Source: Lachnospiraceae bacterium (lineage in GTDB: Bacteria; Bacillota; Clostridia; Lachnospirales; Lachnospiraceae). From it: DNA of 64,000 nucleotides. Within the stretch, counting starts at the first letter, position 1, and every line of letters begins with the position of its first letter. The stretch is taken from assembly GCA_910576335.1 (NCBI GenBank), contig CAJTIU010000007.1, forward strand, positions 124,001 to 188,000, in the 5' to 3' direction. This document shows, in pieces, positions 1 through 10,374 of the stretch. The position numbers were made by a program, and so were the translations under genes. The notes beneath the pieces were generated by a model, which worked only from the letters and a program-made list of their open reading frames with translations, was not told where the DNA came from and did not search any database.

Positions 1-1902
1 AGATCACAGATTCTGGCAGCAGAGACGCTCGTTGTTGTAGAGGATCTGTACCGCCCATACCGTCCAAAGAGAAGAACAAGGGCAACCATTGCAAAGGAAA
101 AGGGACTGGAGCCTCTGGCGGCTGTTATTACCCTGCAAAAGACGAAGGAGCCTCTTGAGGTGACGGCCCAGGAGTACGTAAATGAGGAGAAAGAGGTACA
201 TACGGCCCAGGAGGCTATTGCAGGCGCAAAAGACATTATTGCCGAAAGTATCTCGGATGAGGCAGACTACCGGATGTGGATCCGGAAGCACACGATGCAG
301 AAGGGACATATTGTCTCCACTGCAAAAGATGAGAACACAGAATCTGTATATGAGATGTACTATGACTTCGAAGAGCCGGTCAGTAAGCTTGCGGGGCACC
401 GCACCCTTGCCCTGAACCGCGGCGAGAAGGAAAAGATACTGACGGTGAAGGTGAAAGCGCCAGAGGAGGACATAATCCGGTATCTGGAAAAGAAGACGAT
501 CCATACCAGTAATCCCTACACAACGCCTGTACTTAAGGAGACAGTGGAGGACAGCTATAAACGGCTGATTGCCCCGGCCATTGAGCGGGAGATCCGGAAC
601 GAACTGACGGAGAAGGCAGAGGACGGTGCAATCACTGTATTCGGAAAGAACTTAGAGCAGCTCCTGATGCAGCCGCCCATCGTGGGACAGACTGTGCTCG
701 GCTGGGATCCGGCATTTCGGACCGGATGTAAGCTTGCAGTTGTAGACCCGACCGGGAAGGTCATTGGCACGACCGTCATCTATCCTACTGCGCCGACAAC
801 GCCCCAGAAGATACAGGCATCCAAAGATCTTTTGAAAAAGATTATTAAGAAATACGGAATTACACTGATCTCCGTAGGAAACGGTACGGCGTCCCGGGAG
901 TCAGAGATGTTTATTGTGGAGCTGTTAAAGGAGATACCGGAAAGGGTACAGTATGTGATTGTCAGCGAGGCTGGGGCCTCCGTTTATTCCGCAAGCAAGC
1001 TGGCCAGCGAGGAGTTCCCGAAGTTTGACGTGGGGCAGAGAAGCGCTACATCCATAGCCCGCAGACTCCAGGATCCGCTGGCAGAGCTGGTAAAGATTGA
1101 TCCAAAGTCCATCGGAGTGGGTCAGTACCAGCATGATATGAACCAGAAGAAACTCAGCGAGGCGCTGTCAGGTGTTGTGGAGGACTGTGTTAATAAAGTA
1201 GGAGTAGACCTGAACACGGCATCTGCTCCCCTCTTGTCCTATATTTCTGGAATATCCTCTGCAATCGCAAAGAACATTGTGGCTTACAGGGAGGAAAACG
1301 GAAGATTTGTTAGCAGAAAGCAGCTTCTTAAGGTGGCGAAGCTGGGGCCTAAAGCATTTGAACAGTGTGCAGGATTTATGAGAATCCAGGGAGGAGATAA
1401 TCCCCTGGACGGGACAAGCGTACATCCGGAATCCTATGAGGCAGCGGAAAAGCTTCTTGACAGACAGGGCTTCCGGACAGAAGATATCAGCGGCGGGAAG
1501 CTAACAGGGCTGTCCCTTACAATAAAAGATTATAAGAAATTATCCGAGGAGCTCGGAATTGGCGAGATTACGCTCCGGGATATTGTGAAGGAGCTGGAAA
1601 AGCCGGCCAGGGATCCCCGTGATGAGATGCCAAAGCCGATTCTCCGCACGGATGTGCTTGAGATGAAGGATCTGACAGAGGGGATGATATTAAAGGGAAC
1701 CGTGCGCAATGTGATTGACTTTGGCGTATTTGTGGACATTGGCGTACACCAGGACGGGCTTGTGCACATCTCCCAGATTACGGACCGGTATATTAAACAT
1801 CCATTAGAGGCAGTAAGCGTTGGGGACATTGTGGATGTAAAGGTCATGAGCGTAGATCTGAAGAAAAAGCGGATTCAGCTTACTATGCGGGGAATTTCCT
1901 AA
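1..1902 (+). CDS. tex: Tex-family S1 RNA-binding protein, 5' partial
   Basis: The reading frame is open from the first base, so the gene starts before the window; 633 residues are visible against a usual 715-780. The visible start carries the family motif DLYRPYKPKRR-like (DLYRPYRPKRRTRATIAKEKG region). The order that follows matches Tex: a YqgF/RNase H-like middle domain (around GWDPAFRTGCKLAVVDPTGK), a helix-hairpin-helix part (VGVDLNTASAPLLSYISGI), and a C-terminal S1 domain (GTVRNVIDFGVFVDIGVH). Tex is a nucleic-acid-binding factor tied to transcription and fitness in other bacteria. The GTG at 160 is internal and is not the start. Nothing looks broken in the visible part. Confidence 0.95.
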   Translation, partial: RSQILAAETLVVVEDLYRPYRPKRRTRATIAKEKGLEPLAAVITLQKTKEPLEVTAQEYVNEEKEVHTAQEAIAGAKDIIAESISDEADYRMWIRKHTMQKGHIVSTAKDENTESVYEMYYDFEEPVSKLAGHRTLALNRGEKEKILTVKVKAPEEDIIRYLEKKTIHTSNPYTTPVLKETVEDSYKRLIAPAIEREIRNELTEKAEDGAITVFGKNLEQLLMQPPIVGQTVLGWDPAFRTGCKLAVVDPTGKVIGTTVIYPTAPTTPQKIQASKDLLKKIIKKYGITLISVGNGTASRESEMFIVELLKEIPERVQYVIVSEAGASVYSASKLASEEFPKFDVGQRSATSIARRLQDPLAELVKIDPKSIGVGQYQHDMNQKKLSEALSGVVEDCVNKVGVDLNTASAPLLSYISGISSAIAKNIVAYREENGRFVSRKQLLKVAKLGPKAFEQCAGFMRIQGGDNPLDGTSVHPESYEAAEKLLDRQGFRTEDISGGKLTGLSLTIKDYKKLSEELGIGEITLRDIVKELEKPARDPRDEMPKPILRTDVLEMKDLTEGMILKGTVRNVIDFGVFVDIGVHQDGLVHISQITDRYIKHPLEAVSVGDIVDVKVMSVDLKKKRIQLTMRGIS

Positions 1903-1910
1903 TGTAATGT

Positions 1911-1966
1911 AACAGTTCAGACACCTTCGGTCTGTGCAGTAAATGCACAGACCTGCCTGAACTGTA
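1911..1966 (+). terminator. Large two-part hairpin after tex
   Basis: An outer stem (ACAGTTCAG at 1912-1920 with CTGAACTGT at 1957-1965) encloses an inner 10-bp perfect stem (GGTCTGTGCA at 1929-1938 with TGCACAGACC at 1944-1953) with a GTAAA loop. There is no clear T-run after it, so it may be a weak or factor-assisted terminator, or an RNA-stabilising structure. Confidence 0.55.
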
Positions 1967-2094
1967 TCATGAAATCTCAGACTGGGGGATATGAGATATG
2001 AAATCGAATGTGAAAAGAATGAGGGAGACCGCCATTGGAGTTCTGGCAGGATTGTTAAAATATTATCTTTTTTTGGAAAAAAGAATATTTTTAG

Positions 2095-2123
2095 TTGATT
2101 TTATTTTTTTAACTATGTATACT
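2095..2123 (+). promoter_or_regulatory. pckA promoter
   Basis: TTGATT at 2095-2100 and TATACT at 2118-2123 are separated by exactly 17 bases, upstream of pckA. The leader after it contains a small hairpin (GAGCA ... TGCTC, about 2136-2153) before the AAAAGGAG ribosome site. This is read from sequence only. Confidence 0.7.
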
Positions 2124-2197
2124 ATGAAGATGGGGGAGCAAGATGACCTGCTCTCCTGCTGAATACGTATATTAATAAAAAAAGGAGATTATGAAAG

Positions 2198-3802
2198 ATG
2201 GCAGAGATCAATTTAAGCAAGTATGGCATTAACGGAACTACTGAAATTGTACACAATCCTTCTTATGAGATGCTGTTTGACGAGGAGACAAAGCCGGGTC
2301 TTGAGGGCTTTGAAAAAGGTCAGGTCAGTGAACTTGGAGCAGTCAATGTTATGACTGGTATCTACACAGGACGTTCGCCCAAAGATAAATTTATTGTTAT
2401 GGATGAGAATTCAAAGGATACCGTATGGTGGACATCCGATGAATATAAGAACGACAATCATCCGGCTTCAGAGGAGACATGGAAGGCCGTAAAGGAAATC
2501 GCCTTAAAAGAGCTGTCTGACAAGAGACTGTTCGTTGTAGATGCTTTTTGCGGTGCGAATGAAGATACACGTATGGCAATCCGTTTCATCATGGAGGTTG
2601 CATGGCAGGCTCATTTCATTAGAAATATGTTCATTATGCCGACAGAAGAGGAGCTTGAAAAGTTCGAGCCTGATTTTGTTGTCTACAATGCTTCTAAGGC
2701 TAAGGTAGAGAACTATAAGGAACTTGGTTTAAATTCAGAGACAGCAGTCGTATTTAATATCTCAAGCCGTGAGCAGGTTATTATTAACACATGGTATGGC
2801 GGAGAAATGAAGAAAGGTATGTTCTCTATGATGAACTACTATCTGCCGCTTAAGGGCATTGCTTCCATGCACTGCTCCGCGAATACAGATATGAACGGCG
2901 AGAATACCGCGATCTTCTTCGGTCTTTCCGGAACAGGTAAGACAACCCTTTCCACCGATCCGAAGAGGCTTCTGATCGGTGACGATGAGCACGGCTGGGA
3001 TGATGACGGTATCTTCAACTTTGAGGGCGGCTGCTATGCGAAGGTAATTAACCTTGACAAGGAGTCAGAGCCGGATATCTACAATGCGATCAGGAGAGAC
3101 GCTCTTCTTGAGAATGTTACTCTGGACGCAGAAGGCAAGATTGACTTTGATGATAAGAGCGTGACAGAGAATACCCGTGTATCTTATCCGATTAACCACA
3201 TCGAGAAGATTGTACGTCCGGTTTCTGCTGCGCCGGCTGCAAAGGAAGTAATCTTCCTGTCTGCAGATGCGTTTGGTGTGCTTCCTCCGGTATCCATCCT
3301 TACTCCGGAGCAGACACAGTACTACTTCCTGTCAGGATTTACGGCTAAGCTTGCAGGAACAGAGCGTGGTATCACAGAGCCGACTCCGACCTTCTCCGCA
3401 TGCTTCGGACAGGCGTTCCTTGAACTGCATCCGACAAAATATGCAGAGGAGCTTGTTAAGAGAATGGAGAAGAGCGGCGCGAAGGCATATCTGGTTAACA
3501 CAGGCTGGAACGGTACTGGAAAGCGTATCTCCATCCGTGATACCCGCGGCATCATTGACGCAATCTTAAGCGGAGATATCCTGAAGGCGTCAACCAAGAA
3601 GATTCCGTACTTCAACTTTGAGGTTCCGACAGAGCTTCCGGGTGTAGATACTAATATCCTGGATCCCCGCAATACCTATGCAGATGCTTCTGAGTGGGAG
3701 ACAAAGGCAAAGGATCTGGCACAGAGATTTGTTAAGAACTTCTCAAAATATGAAGGAAATGAAGCAGGTAAGGCACTTGTTTCAGCAGGTCCTCAGTTAT
3801 AA
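2198..3802 (+). CDS. pckA: Phosphoenolpyruvate carboxykinase (ATP)
   Basis: The 534 residues match the usual length of ATP-type PEPCK. The enzyme interconverts oxaloacetate + ATP and PEP + CO2 + ADP in the cytosol, at the gluconeogenesis / fermentation branch point. The P-loop is GLSGTGKT (residues 242-249), followed by the metal-binding GDDEHGW (261-267). The N-terminal [10 protein letters not shown] motif is also present. The start at 2198 is preceded by AAAAGGAG; an ATG at 2191 is out of frame. The gene has its own promoter and a strong terminator, so it is a single-gene unit. It is intact. Confidence 0.97.
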   Translation: MAEINLSKYGINGTTEIVHNPSYEMLFDEETKPGLEGFEKGQVSELGAVNVMTGIYTGRSPKDKFIVMDENSKDTVWWTSDEYKNDNHPASEETWKAVKEIALKELSDKRLFVVDAFCGANEDTRMAIRFIMEVAWQAHFIRNMFIMPTEEELEKFEPDFVVYNASKAKVENYKELGLNSETAVVFNISSREQVIINTWYGGEMKKGMFSMMNYYLPLKGIASMHCSANTDMNGENTAIFFGLSGTGKTTLSTDPKRLLIGDDEHGWDDDGIFNFEGGCYAKVINLDKESEPDIYNAIRRDALLENVTLDAEGKIDFDDKSVTENTRVSYPINHIEKIVRPVSAAPAAKEVIFLSADAFGVLPPVSILTPEQTQYYFLSGFTAKLAGTERGITEPTPTFSACFGQAFLELHPTKYAEELVKRMEKSGAKAYLVNTGWNGTGKRISIRDTRGIIDAILSGDILKASTKKIPYFNFEVPTELPGVDTNILDPRNTYADASEWETKAKDLAQRFVKNFSKYEGNEAGKALVSAGPQL

Positions 3803-3817
3803 GGAAAAGGAAATATG

Positions 3818-3850
3818 AGGTGTGCGTTTTACGCACACCTTAATTTTTTC
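3818..3850 (+). terminator. pckA intrinsic terminator
   Basis: A 10-bp perfect stem (AGGTGTGCGT at 3818-3827 with ACGCACACCT at 3831-3840) has a TTT loop and is followed by TAATTTTTTC. Confidence 0.9.
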
Positions 3851-3900
3851 TTAAAAATGTGTTATTATACATATATCATGATGTGAGGGAGGGGATTCCT

Positions 3901-5330
3901 GTGAGAAGAAAAAGCCTTGGAGTGCAGCTTGCTGTGTCATTTCTTATTGTATCTATAATCCCGATTGTGTTCATCAATCTGTTTTCTTACTATAATATTT
4001 CGAAAATAGTGAATGACAATAACAATGAGCTGATGCGGTATCACTTGAACAGGACTAAGACAACACTTGATATTAGCATTGAATCCTATGAGGATGTTCT
4101 GTATCAGATTTATTCCAGTGATGAGGTAGTGAATCTGATCAACAGAATTAATGCAGGGGAAGAGCTGGTGGTGAGTAAGAACCAGCTGAGAAGGGCTCTG
4201 AGGGGATATTTCTATGCAAAGGATTATATAAAGGATATAACGGTGATTACCAAGAGCGGTACCATGGTATTCTATGACTCCATTACTGGGGCAACTACAA
4301 GGAATTCCTGGATTCCAGGACTGGAAATCAGCCAGGATGAGCTGTACCGTACGGTGATGGACAATAACAAGACCAGTGTCATGTCCACAGGAAATGCGGT
4401 TAAGGCATCGAATGGGGAGTATTTTTTGTTTCACCTTGGACACAGGATTGTAGATTTTAAGAAGCGGAATGAGAAGATCGGGGTGGTAATTCTCAGCATT
4501 GATGAGAAGATGCTGGATCAGATCTGTACAGGCGGCGATAACAGCCTGCCGGAGAGGGACAGCTTGACAGGAGGGTACGGCTTGACGGCAGGATGGCGAA
4601 GGAGGTTGAGGTAATTGCCCGGCAGTATAATACGACGATGGATAAGCTTGTGGAATCAGTGGAAAAGGAGAAGCTTCTGAATCGTCAGAAAAAGGATGCG
4701 GAGATTACGGCGCTTGAGGCCCAGCTAAATCCCCATTTCTTATATAATACGCTAGATACGATTAACTGGATTGCAATTGGAAAAAAGGAGTTTGAGATTA
4801 GCAGGGCAATCACGGCCCTGGCGGTGATTCTGCGCTATGGAATAGACAACAGCAACGGGGTTGTGACAATCCGGGAGGAGTATGAGTGGCTCAGGCAGTA
4901 TCTTCTTCTGCAGCAGACCAGGCTTAGGGACGGGATGGAAAGCCATGTGGATTTTCCGCCAGAGGTCATGGATATTAAGGTGCATAAGCTCTTGTTCCAG
5001 CCATTTATAGAAAACTGCTTTATTCACGGCTTTAAGGGAATCAGAAGGAAGCCCATATTAAAGATCTCCGTGAGTTTACATACAGATGGTGAACTGGAAA
5101 TTATGATAGAGGACAATGGAAAGGGAATGCCAGAGCAGATTGCAAATAAGATGAACCAGTGGAAATTCACGGACTCGGGGGATAAAAATCAGATCGGTCT
5201 TAGGAATGCACTGTACCGGATTCATCTATACTATGGCGACAAGGCAGATATTGTGATTAAGAGTCGTGAAGAGGAGTTTACAAGAGTGCAGATTAAGATA
5301 CCAGTTACTGTGGAGGATGCGGAGCTATGA
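3901..5330 (+). pseudogene. YesM-type sensor histidine kinase with internal deletion and frameshift
   Basis: Two frames together make a membrane sensor kinase. The N-terminal part (GTG at 3901 to 4614) has a first membrane helix (VQLAVSFLIVSIIPIVFINL) and most of an extracellular Cache-like sensor domain. The C-terminal part (from about 4575 to 5330, other frame) has the end of a HAMP-like coiled segment, the H-box (LNPHFLYNTLDTINW), the N-box (FIENCFIHG) and DNGKGM. At the joint near 4560-4590 the rest of the sensor domain, the second membrane helix and most of HAMP are missing. The two halves therefore cannot form a normal transmembrane sensor. A soluble kinase could still be made from ATG 4593. 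The gene overlaps the response regulator by 4 bases. Confidence 0.85.
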
Positions 5331-6757
5331 GAGTAATAGTAGTAGAGGATGAAGATAGAATCAGGGAGGGCATTACAGGGCTTCTTGGGCTGCTGGAGGG
5401 AAATTTTGAGGCGGCAGGAGAGGCAGAAGATGGGACGGCCGGACTTGAACTCATTAAGAGAGAAAAACCGGACATTGTTATCACGGATATCCGCATGCCG
5501 GACATGAGCGGTCTGGAGATGCTGGAGAAGGTGCGGGAATATGGGATCCAGTCAAAGGTGATCGTGCTGAGTGCATATTCGGAGTTTGAATATGCCAGGC
5601 AGGCAATCAGGCTGGGAGTTACGGAATATCTGCTAAAGCCAGTGTCGGTGGATGAATTTTCAAGGGCAATGAATACCATAAAGATTCAGATTGAGAAGGA
5701 GAGAAGGCTGCAGCCAGAGACTCTGGGGACATTGGAGCAGATTCTGGGAGCTGTGTTGTACGGGCAGCTGGAGCCGGATGAAGAGGTAAAAATGTATCTG
5801 ATGAACCGGTATGGACTGGATGCCGGGCAGGAGCTTGTGGAAATCTGTATCTATCTTGGAAATGATTATGGGGCGGATTCCGGCAGGGCAGAGAAGGTAT
5901 GGGCGAGTCTTCTGAGTCAGAGGGATGATATGGAGTATTGTATGATCAGGGCAGATTATGAGCAGGCGCTGCTGATCGTGGTCTATCACTTCAGAGACCT
6001 TCAGGAGAAGTTTGAGCTTCTTTACAGTTACATGGACTGGAACCTCACGCTGGGGCAGGATGTACTGATCGCGTATCCGAAGATCCTGCAGATACAGACT
6101 TCGGTATGCATCTACCCCATTGAGCTGGAAAACTGTTTCAAGGCAGAGATCTGTCTTGGTGAGCCGGAGCGTGTGAAAAAGGTAATTGAAAGCTTTCACA
6201 GGTATTTTTCTGAAGGAAAGCTTTATACTCCCAGGGATATGAAGGAGTGTTATGTACGTTTTATTTGGGCGGTTATCAATATTACGAAGGAGATTGACAT
6301 GTTGGATTATGGAAATCTGAACCAGCAGAGCATTCTGGATCAGGTAATGGGAGCGAAGCTTTTTACGGAGCTAAAGTCAGCGCTGGAGGGACTGATGCAG
6401 AAGGTGAAGATGAATAAAAAAAATGAGGATGCCATTGCCCATCTTACGGTAAGGAGAGTAAAGAGCATGATCCATGAATTTTACCAGTCCGGTATCACAC
6501 TGGATGAGATTGCCGCAAAGCTGAATGTGACTCCGGAATATTTAAGTATGCAGTTCCACAGGGAGGTGGGAGAAACATACAGCAGTTATCTGAAAAATTA
6601 CAGAATCAGCAAGGCAAAGGAGCTTCTGATCGGAACTCAGAAAAAGCAGTATGAGGTGGCAAAGGAGGTGGGGTATGCGGACAGCAGATATTTCAGCAAA
6701 GTATTTCGGGAGTATACAGGGTATTCTCCTGCAGAATATCGAAAATCACATAAGTAG
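5327..6757 (+). CDS. YesN-type response regulator with AraC output domain
   Basis: 476 residues. The receiver domain spans about residues 1-120, with the acidic pocket EDED (7-10), the phospho-acceptor Asp54 in ITDIRMPD, and Lys104 in YLLKPV. A long middle region follows, and the C-terminal ~95 residues are a double helix-turn-helix of the AraC type (ITLDEIAAKLNVTPEYLS ... GYADSRYFSKVFREYTG). The start overlaps the kinase stop (ATGA). Regulators of this type normally control a nearby sugar ABC transporter. The binding-protein gene that begins 105 bases downstream fits, but it is itself cut short. The regulator is intact although both its kinase and its apparent target are damaged. Confidence 0.93.
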   Translation: MRVIVVEDEDRIREGITGLLGLLEGNFEAAGEAEDGTAGLELIKREKPDIVITDIRMPDMSGLEMLEKVREYGIQSKVIVLSAYSEFEYARQAIRLGVTEYLLKPVSVDEFSRAMNTIKIQIEKERRLQPETLGTLEQILGAVLYGQLEPDEEVKMYLMNRYGLDAGQELVEICIYLGNDYGADSGRAEKVWASLLSQRDDMEYCMIRADYEQALLIVVYHFRDLQEKFELLYSYMDWNLTLGQDVLIAYPKILQIQTSVCIYPIELENCFKAEICLGEPERVKKVIESFHRYFSEGKLYTPRDMKECYVRFIWAVINITKEIDMLDYGNLNQQSILDQVMGAKLFTELKSALEGLMQKVKMNKKNEDAIAHLTVRRVKSMIHEFYQSGITLDEIAAKLNVTPEYLSMQFHREVGETYSSYLKNYRISKAKELLIGTQKKQYEVAKEVGYADSRYFSKVFREYTGYSPAEYRKSHK

Positions 6758-6861
6758 TTTAGATATGTCTACCTTTTATAGAAATGTCCCGTTTCGCAAC
6801 CGGCTTTTCTGATATAAACTAAGATCATCAAAAAGAAAAAAACAAAGAGGAGGAAAAAGCG

Positions 6862-7090
6862 ATGAAGCTTAGAAAAGTAGTATCTGTTTTGATGGCAGCA
6901 ATGTTAAGTGTGGGTCTGCTTGCAGGATGCAGCGGCGGTTCCGGAGGCGGGACAGAGTCAGAGGGTTCAGATTCGGGAAAGCAGGAGGCAGAAGCCGGGA
7001 AGGAAGTAACCATCTGGTATTACTGGGAGACAGAGGGACATCAGAAAGCTCTTGATAAAGTGATCAGTGATTACAATGCATCTCAGGACG
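6862..7090 (+). pseudogene. Sugar ABC transporter solute-binding lipoprotein, truncated
   Basis: There is a good ribosome site (GAGGAGG) and a lipoprotein signal peptide (MKLRKVVSVLMAAMLSVG, lipobox LLAGC with Cys about residue 24), then a Ser/Gly/Glu-rich linker and the first strand and helix of a family 1 binding protein (EVTIWYYWETEGHQKALDK). Homology stops near NASQD. The frame then enters unrelated DNA and ends at 7149. A normal protein would be about 430 residues, so most of it is gone and has been replaced by the 3' part of a FIVAR-repeat gene. No permease genes follow. Confidence 0.85.
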
Positions 7091-9131
7091 TTCACAGAGA
7101 ATGGAAAAACAGCTTCGGATACATTTGTTGTAAGTGTAAAGAAGATTAACCGGACGGAAAATCTGAATAAGTCTGATTACACAGAAGTTAGCTGGGCGGC
7201 GCTGGAGAAGGCGCTTGCAGCGGCAAACAAGGCAATGGAGAGTGATACCGTTACACAGGAGGAAGTTGACGCGGCAGCAATAGCGCTCAGAGATGCAATT
7301 GCCGGATTACAAAGGGCAGACAAGAGAGGTCTGGATGATGCAATCAGGCGTGCAGGCGAGAGGAAGGAAGCAGATTACACAAGAATAAGCTGGGCAGAGA
7401 TGCAAAAGGCACTTACAGCGGCAAAGAAAGTAACGGAGAATGCAGATGCTACACAGAAGGAAGTGGATGCAGCAGCCCTTCAGCTTAACGAAGCACTTCG
7501 GAATCTGGAGGAGAGAAAGGCAGTTAAAAAGGATGCATTAGGTGCAGCGATAGCTCGTACGGCAAATCTAAAAGAAACCGATTACACAATATCCAGCTGG
7601 AGAGTTCTGCAGGATGCGCTTGCGAAAGCCAACCAGGCAGCAGCAGATGAGGCGGCTGCGCAGACAGAGGTAAATGAAGCGACAGATGCACTCCGGGATG
7701 CGCTCGCAGCATTAAACAGGGTGGACAGATCCGGACTGAAGGCCGCGATTGACCGTGCATATGCAAGAAAAGAAGAGAATTATCCGGACAAGAAAGATGA
7801 GTGGAAGGCCATGCAGGACGCACTTGCGGCGGCTGAGGAGATGATGAAGAATACAGATGCAGCGCAGGTAGATGTAGATGAGGCAACCCGTCAGCTTAGC
7901 GAAGCGCTCAGACACCTGGATCCGGAAGGAACAATCAATAAGAATGCGCTGAGTGTTGTAATTGAAAGGGCAAATGGACTGAAGGGAAGCGATTATCCTT
8001 CATCCAGCTGGTCACAGATGCAGGAAGTGCTTGCAGAGGCGAATCAGATCATGGAGAGCGTCACAGCGACACAGGAGGATGTGAATGAGGCGGCAGTTTC
8101 TCTCAGGAGGGCGCTTAATTTACTGGAACAGACCAGGATTGACAAGTCGGGACTAAAGGCAGCAATCGAACGCGCCGGCGAGAAAAAGGAAACAGACTAT
8201 CCAGGCAAGGCAGATGAGTGGAAGACTATGCAGGATGCCCTGGCAGATGCCAGAACCGTAGAGGAAAATGCCGATGCTACACAGATTGAAATAGATGTGG
8301 CAACCCGTCAGCTCAGTGAGGCAATCCGGCAGCTGGATGCGGAAAAAACGGTTAATAAAAATGCTTTAATTGCAGCCATTGCCCGTACACAAGATATGAA
8401 GGAAACCGATTATACAGCATCAAGCTGGAAAGCTTTCCAGAGGGCGCTTGAGGCGGCGAACCAGGCAGTGACAAGCGATACAGTTACGCAGGATGAAGTA
8501 AATGCGGCGACAGCGGCGCTCAGAGAGGCGCTCGAGAAGCTGTCAAGAGCGGATAAGTCAGGACTTAATGCGGCAATTGACCGTGCGAATGAAAGGAAAG
8601 AGGCGGAGTATACAGCGGAAAGCTGGACAGTAATGCAGGAGGCGCTTGCAGCCGTAAAAAAGGTGGCTGAAAATGCCGATGCCACGCAGTCAGAAATAGA
8701 CGAAGCAACCTATCAGCTCAGTGATGCGCTTCGGAAGCTGGTGAAGAAAACGGTCAATAAAGATGCATTGCTAAAGAAGTATAATGAGGCGAAAGCGATA
8801 AAGGCAGACGGTTATACAGCAGAAAGCTTTGCATCACTCACGAAAGCAATAGCAGAAGCGGGGAAAGTACTGGATAACGAGACAGCAACCCAGGCAGAGG
8901 CAGACGCCCAGGTTAAGGCTCTGGAAGCTGCAGCTAAAAGCAAAGGTTTCAGCAGCGAAAAAGGCAAATAAGAAATTGAAATGGACATGCAGCAACACGA
9001 AGTATGCAAAGGTTAACAGCAAAGGAAAGGTGACTGCACTGAAAGCAGGAAAAGGCAGGAAGGTTAAGATTACTGCGGCAGCAACAGACGGCAGCGGTAA
9101 GAAAAAAACAATCACAGTAACAATTAAATAA
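7091..9131 (+). pseudogene. FIVAR-repeat surface protein, 5'-truncated, with a frameshifted Ig-like tail
   Basis: An open frame to 8971 carries nine FIVAR-type three-helix repeats of about 65-72 residues. They alternate between two versions: one with NKNAL..AIART..KETDYTxSSW and one with DKSGLxAAIDRA..KE..YxxxxDEW, most with ATQxExDxAT..L..AL. Before the first repeat is a scrap of an Ig-like domain (ENGKTASDTFVVSVKK). After the stop at 8971 a second frame encodes the end of a BIG2-like domain (SNTKYAKVNSKGKVTALKAG), ending at 9131. The original product was probably a secreted or wall-linked adhesin or glycan-binding protein. No signal peptide remains in frame. The start ATG at 7067 lies in the fused part, so expression is doubtful. 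Confidence 0.8.
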
Positions 9132-9158
9132 AGTAGTTTCAATAGATAGTCCAAAACA

Positions 9159-9194
9159 GGGGACAATGTGATTCTTGAGAGTCACATTGTCCCC
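9159..9194. terminator. 13-bp perfect hairpin after the FIVAR gene
   Basis: GGGGACAATGTGA (9159-9171) pairs with TCACATTGTCCCC (9182-9194). The following T-run is weak (TTATAG). Confidence 0.6.
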
Positions 9195-9198
9195 TTAT

Positions 9199-9243
9199 AG
9201 AGCATTTACAAGATTGTGCGTAAATGCTCTTTTGATTTTTTTG
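9199..9243 (+). terminator. Intrinsic terminator
   Basis: AGAGCATTTAC (9199-9209) pairs with GTAAATGCTCT (9220-9230), followed by TTTGATTTTTTTG. It isolates the AAA+/protease operon from the genes upstream. Confidence 0.85.
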
Positions 9244-9258
9244 TCTATTGTCCCAGTA

Positions 9259-9287
9259 TTGACAAAAATGTCCCAAAGCGTTATGAT
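9259..9287 (+). promoter_or_regulatory. Near-consensus promoter of the AAA+/subtilase operon
   Basis: TTGACA at 9259-9264 and TATGAT at 9282-9287 have a 17-base spacer. This is one of the strongest predicted promoters in the window and lies directly upstream of the two-gene operon. Confidence 0.8.
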
Positions 9288-9324
9288 TAGAACATAGAGA
9301 AAAATGAGAAGGAGAGTGCGTATC

Positions 9325-10374
9325 ATGAAGAAAAAAAATGTGATAAGCTTAATAAAATATTATACGGAAAAGAATGATGCGGGCTTTCGGAATGAAGCTT
9401 ATGAAATCGCTAAAGGATTTGATGCTTCTGGAGATTATCAGCTTTCAGAGTATATTATGTCCTTATTGTCCAATGTGAATACGTTTGTACCGCAGATATC
9501 GGAGAATGCTTCTCCCTTTTTTGAAAAAATTGGTGGGAAGGAAGATATGCTGTTACTTCCGGATGTAATTACCAGTGATTTATTGGGCGTAGTAAATGCA
9601 ATTGAACATCATATTGGAATTAATAAGTTTTTGTTTCAGGGGGCACCAGGAACAGGAAAGACGGAGGCAGTTAAGCAACTTGCACGAATATTGAATAGAG
9701 AAATTTTTATGGTGGACTTTTCAGCAGTGATTGAAAGTAAGTTGGGACAGACACAAAAGAATTTATCCATGTTATTCAAGGAAATAAATAGTTTCGTTCA
9801 ACCGAATAAGGTAATCGTTATGTTTGATGAAATCGACGCTTTGGCTTTAGATCGAACGAATCAGAATGATCTGCGGGAAATGGGGCGGGCAACCTCTGCC
9901 ATGTTGAAAGAATTTGACCGGATGAATGAAAATGTAGTTTTAGTTGCTACAACTAATCTTTATAAACACTTTGATAAAGCATTAATTAGAAGATTTGATT
10001 CAGTCATTGATTTTGACAGATATACCAGGGAAGATCTTCTTTCGATTGCAGAGAAGATGTTGGATCGATATCTTGATAAATTAAAACTGGCAAATAGAGA
10101 TATCCGCTTGTTCCGTAAAATAATGAAACTAATGCCACAGATACCATATCCGGGGGAACTGAAAAATTTGATTAAAACGTCCGTTGCATTTAGCAATCCA
10201 AGTGATGGTATGGACTATTTTAGAAGGCTTTACTATGCAGTCTGCAATGAAAAACCGGTAGATTTAAAAAAACTTCAGAGCCAGAAATTTACAGTCAGAG
10301 AAATAGAAATACTGGTTGGAAGATCAAAAAGTAGTATTGCAAGAGATTTGAAGGAAGGTGTAGTGAATGAATAA
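9325..10374 (+). CDS. AAA+ ATPase of an IetAS-like pair (IetA-like)
   Basis: 349 residues from ATG 9325, chosen because GGAGAG sits 8 bases upstream; an in-frame ATG at 9304 has no ribosome site. It is a single AAA+ module: Walker A GAPGTGKTE (Lys112), Walker B VIVMFDEIDAL, a sensor-1-like VATTN, and arginines in ALIRRFD. The last ~25 residues (FTVREIEILVGRSKSSIARD) look like a helix-turn-helix, which suggests DNA binding or autoregulation. It overlaps the protease gene by 8 bases. In the known ietAS pair of Agrobacterium plasmids an AAA ATPase is coupled to a subtilase; the pair was later listed among antiphage systems. The assignment to that family rests on gene order and domains, not on alignment. 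Confidence 0.85.
   Translation: MKKKNVISLIKYYTEKNDAGFRNEAYEIAKGFDASGDYQLSEYIMSLLSNVNTFVPQISENASPFFEKIGGKEDMLLLPDVITSDLLGVVNAIEHHIGINKFLFQGAPGTGKTEAVKQLARILNREIFMVDFSAVIESKLGQTQKNLSMLFKEINSFVQPNKVIVMFDEIDALALDRTNQNDLREMGRATSAMLKEFDRMNENVVLVATTNLYKHFDKALIRRFDSVIDFDRYTREDLLSIAEKMLDRYLDKLKLANRDIRLFRKIMKLMPQIPYPGELKNLIKTSVAFSNPSDGMDYFRRLYYAVCNEKPVDLKKLQSQKFTVREIEILVGRSKSSIARDLKEGVVNE

Noticed and set aside
1998-2162. 54-residue frame (MKSNVKRMRETAIGVLAGLL...) upstream of pckA
   Set aside because: It overlaps the predicted pckA promoter, has a poor ribosome site and resembles no family I know.
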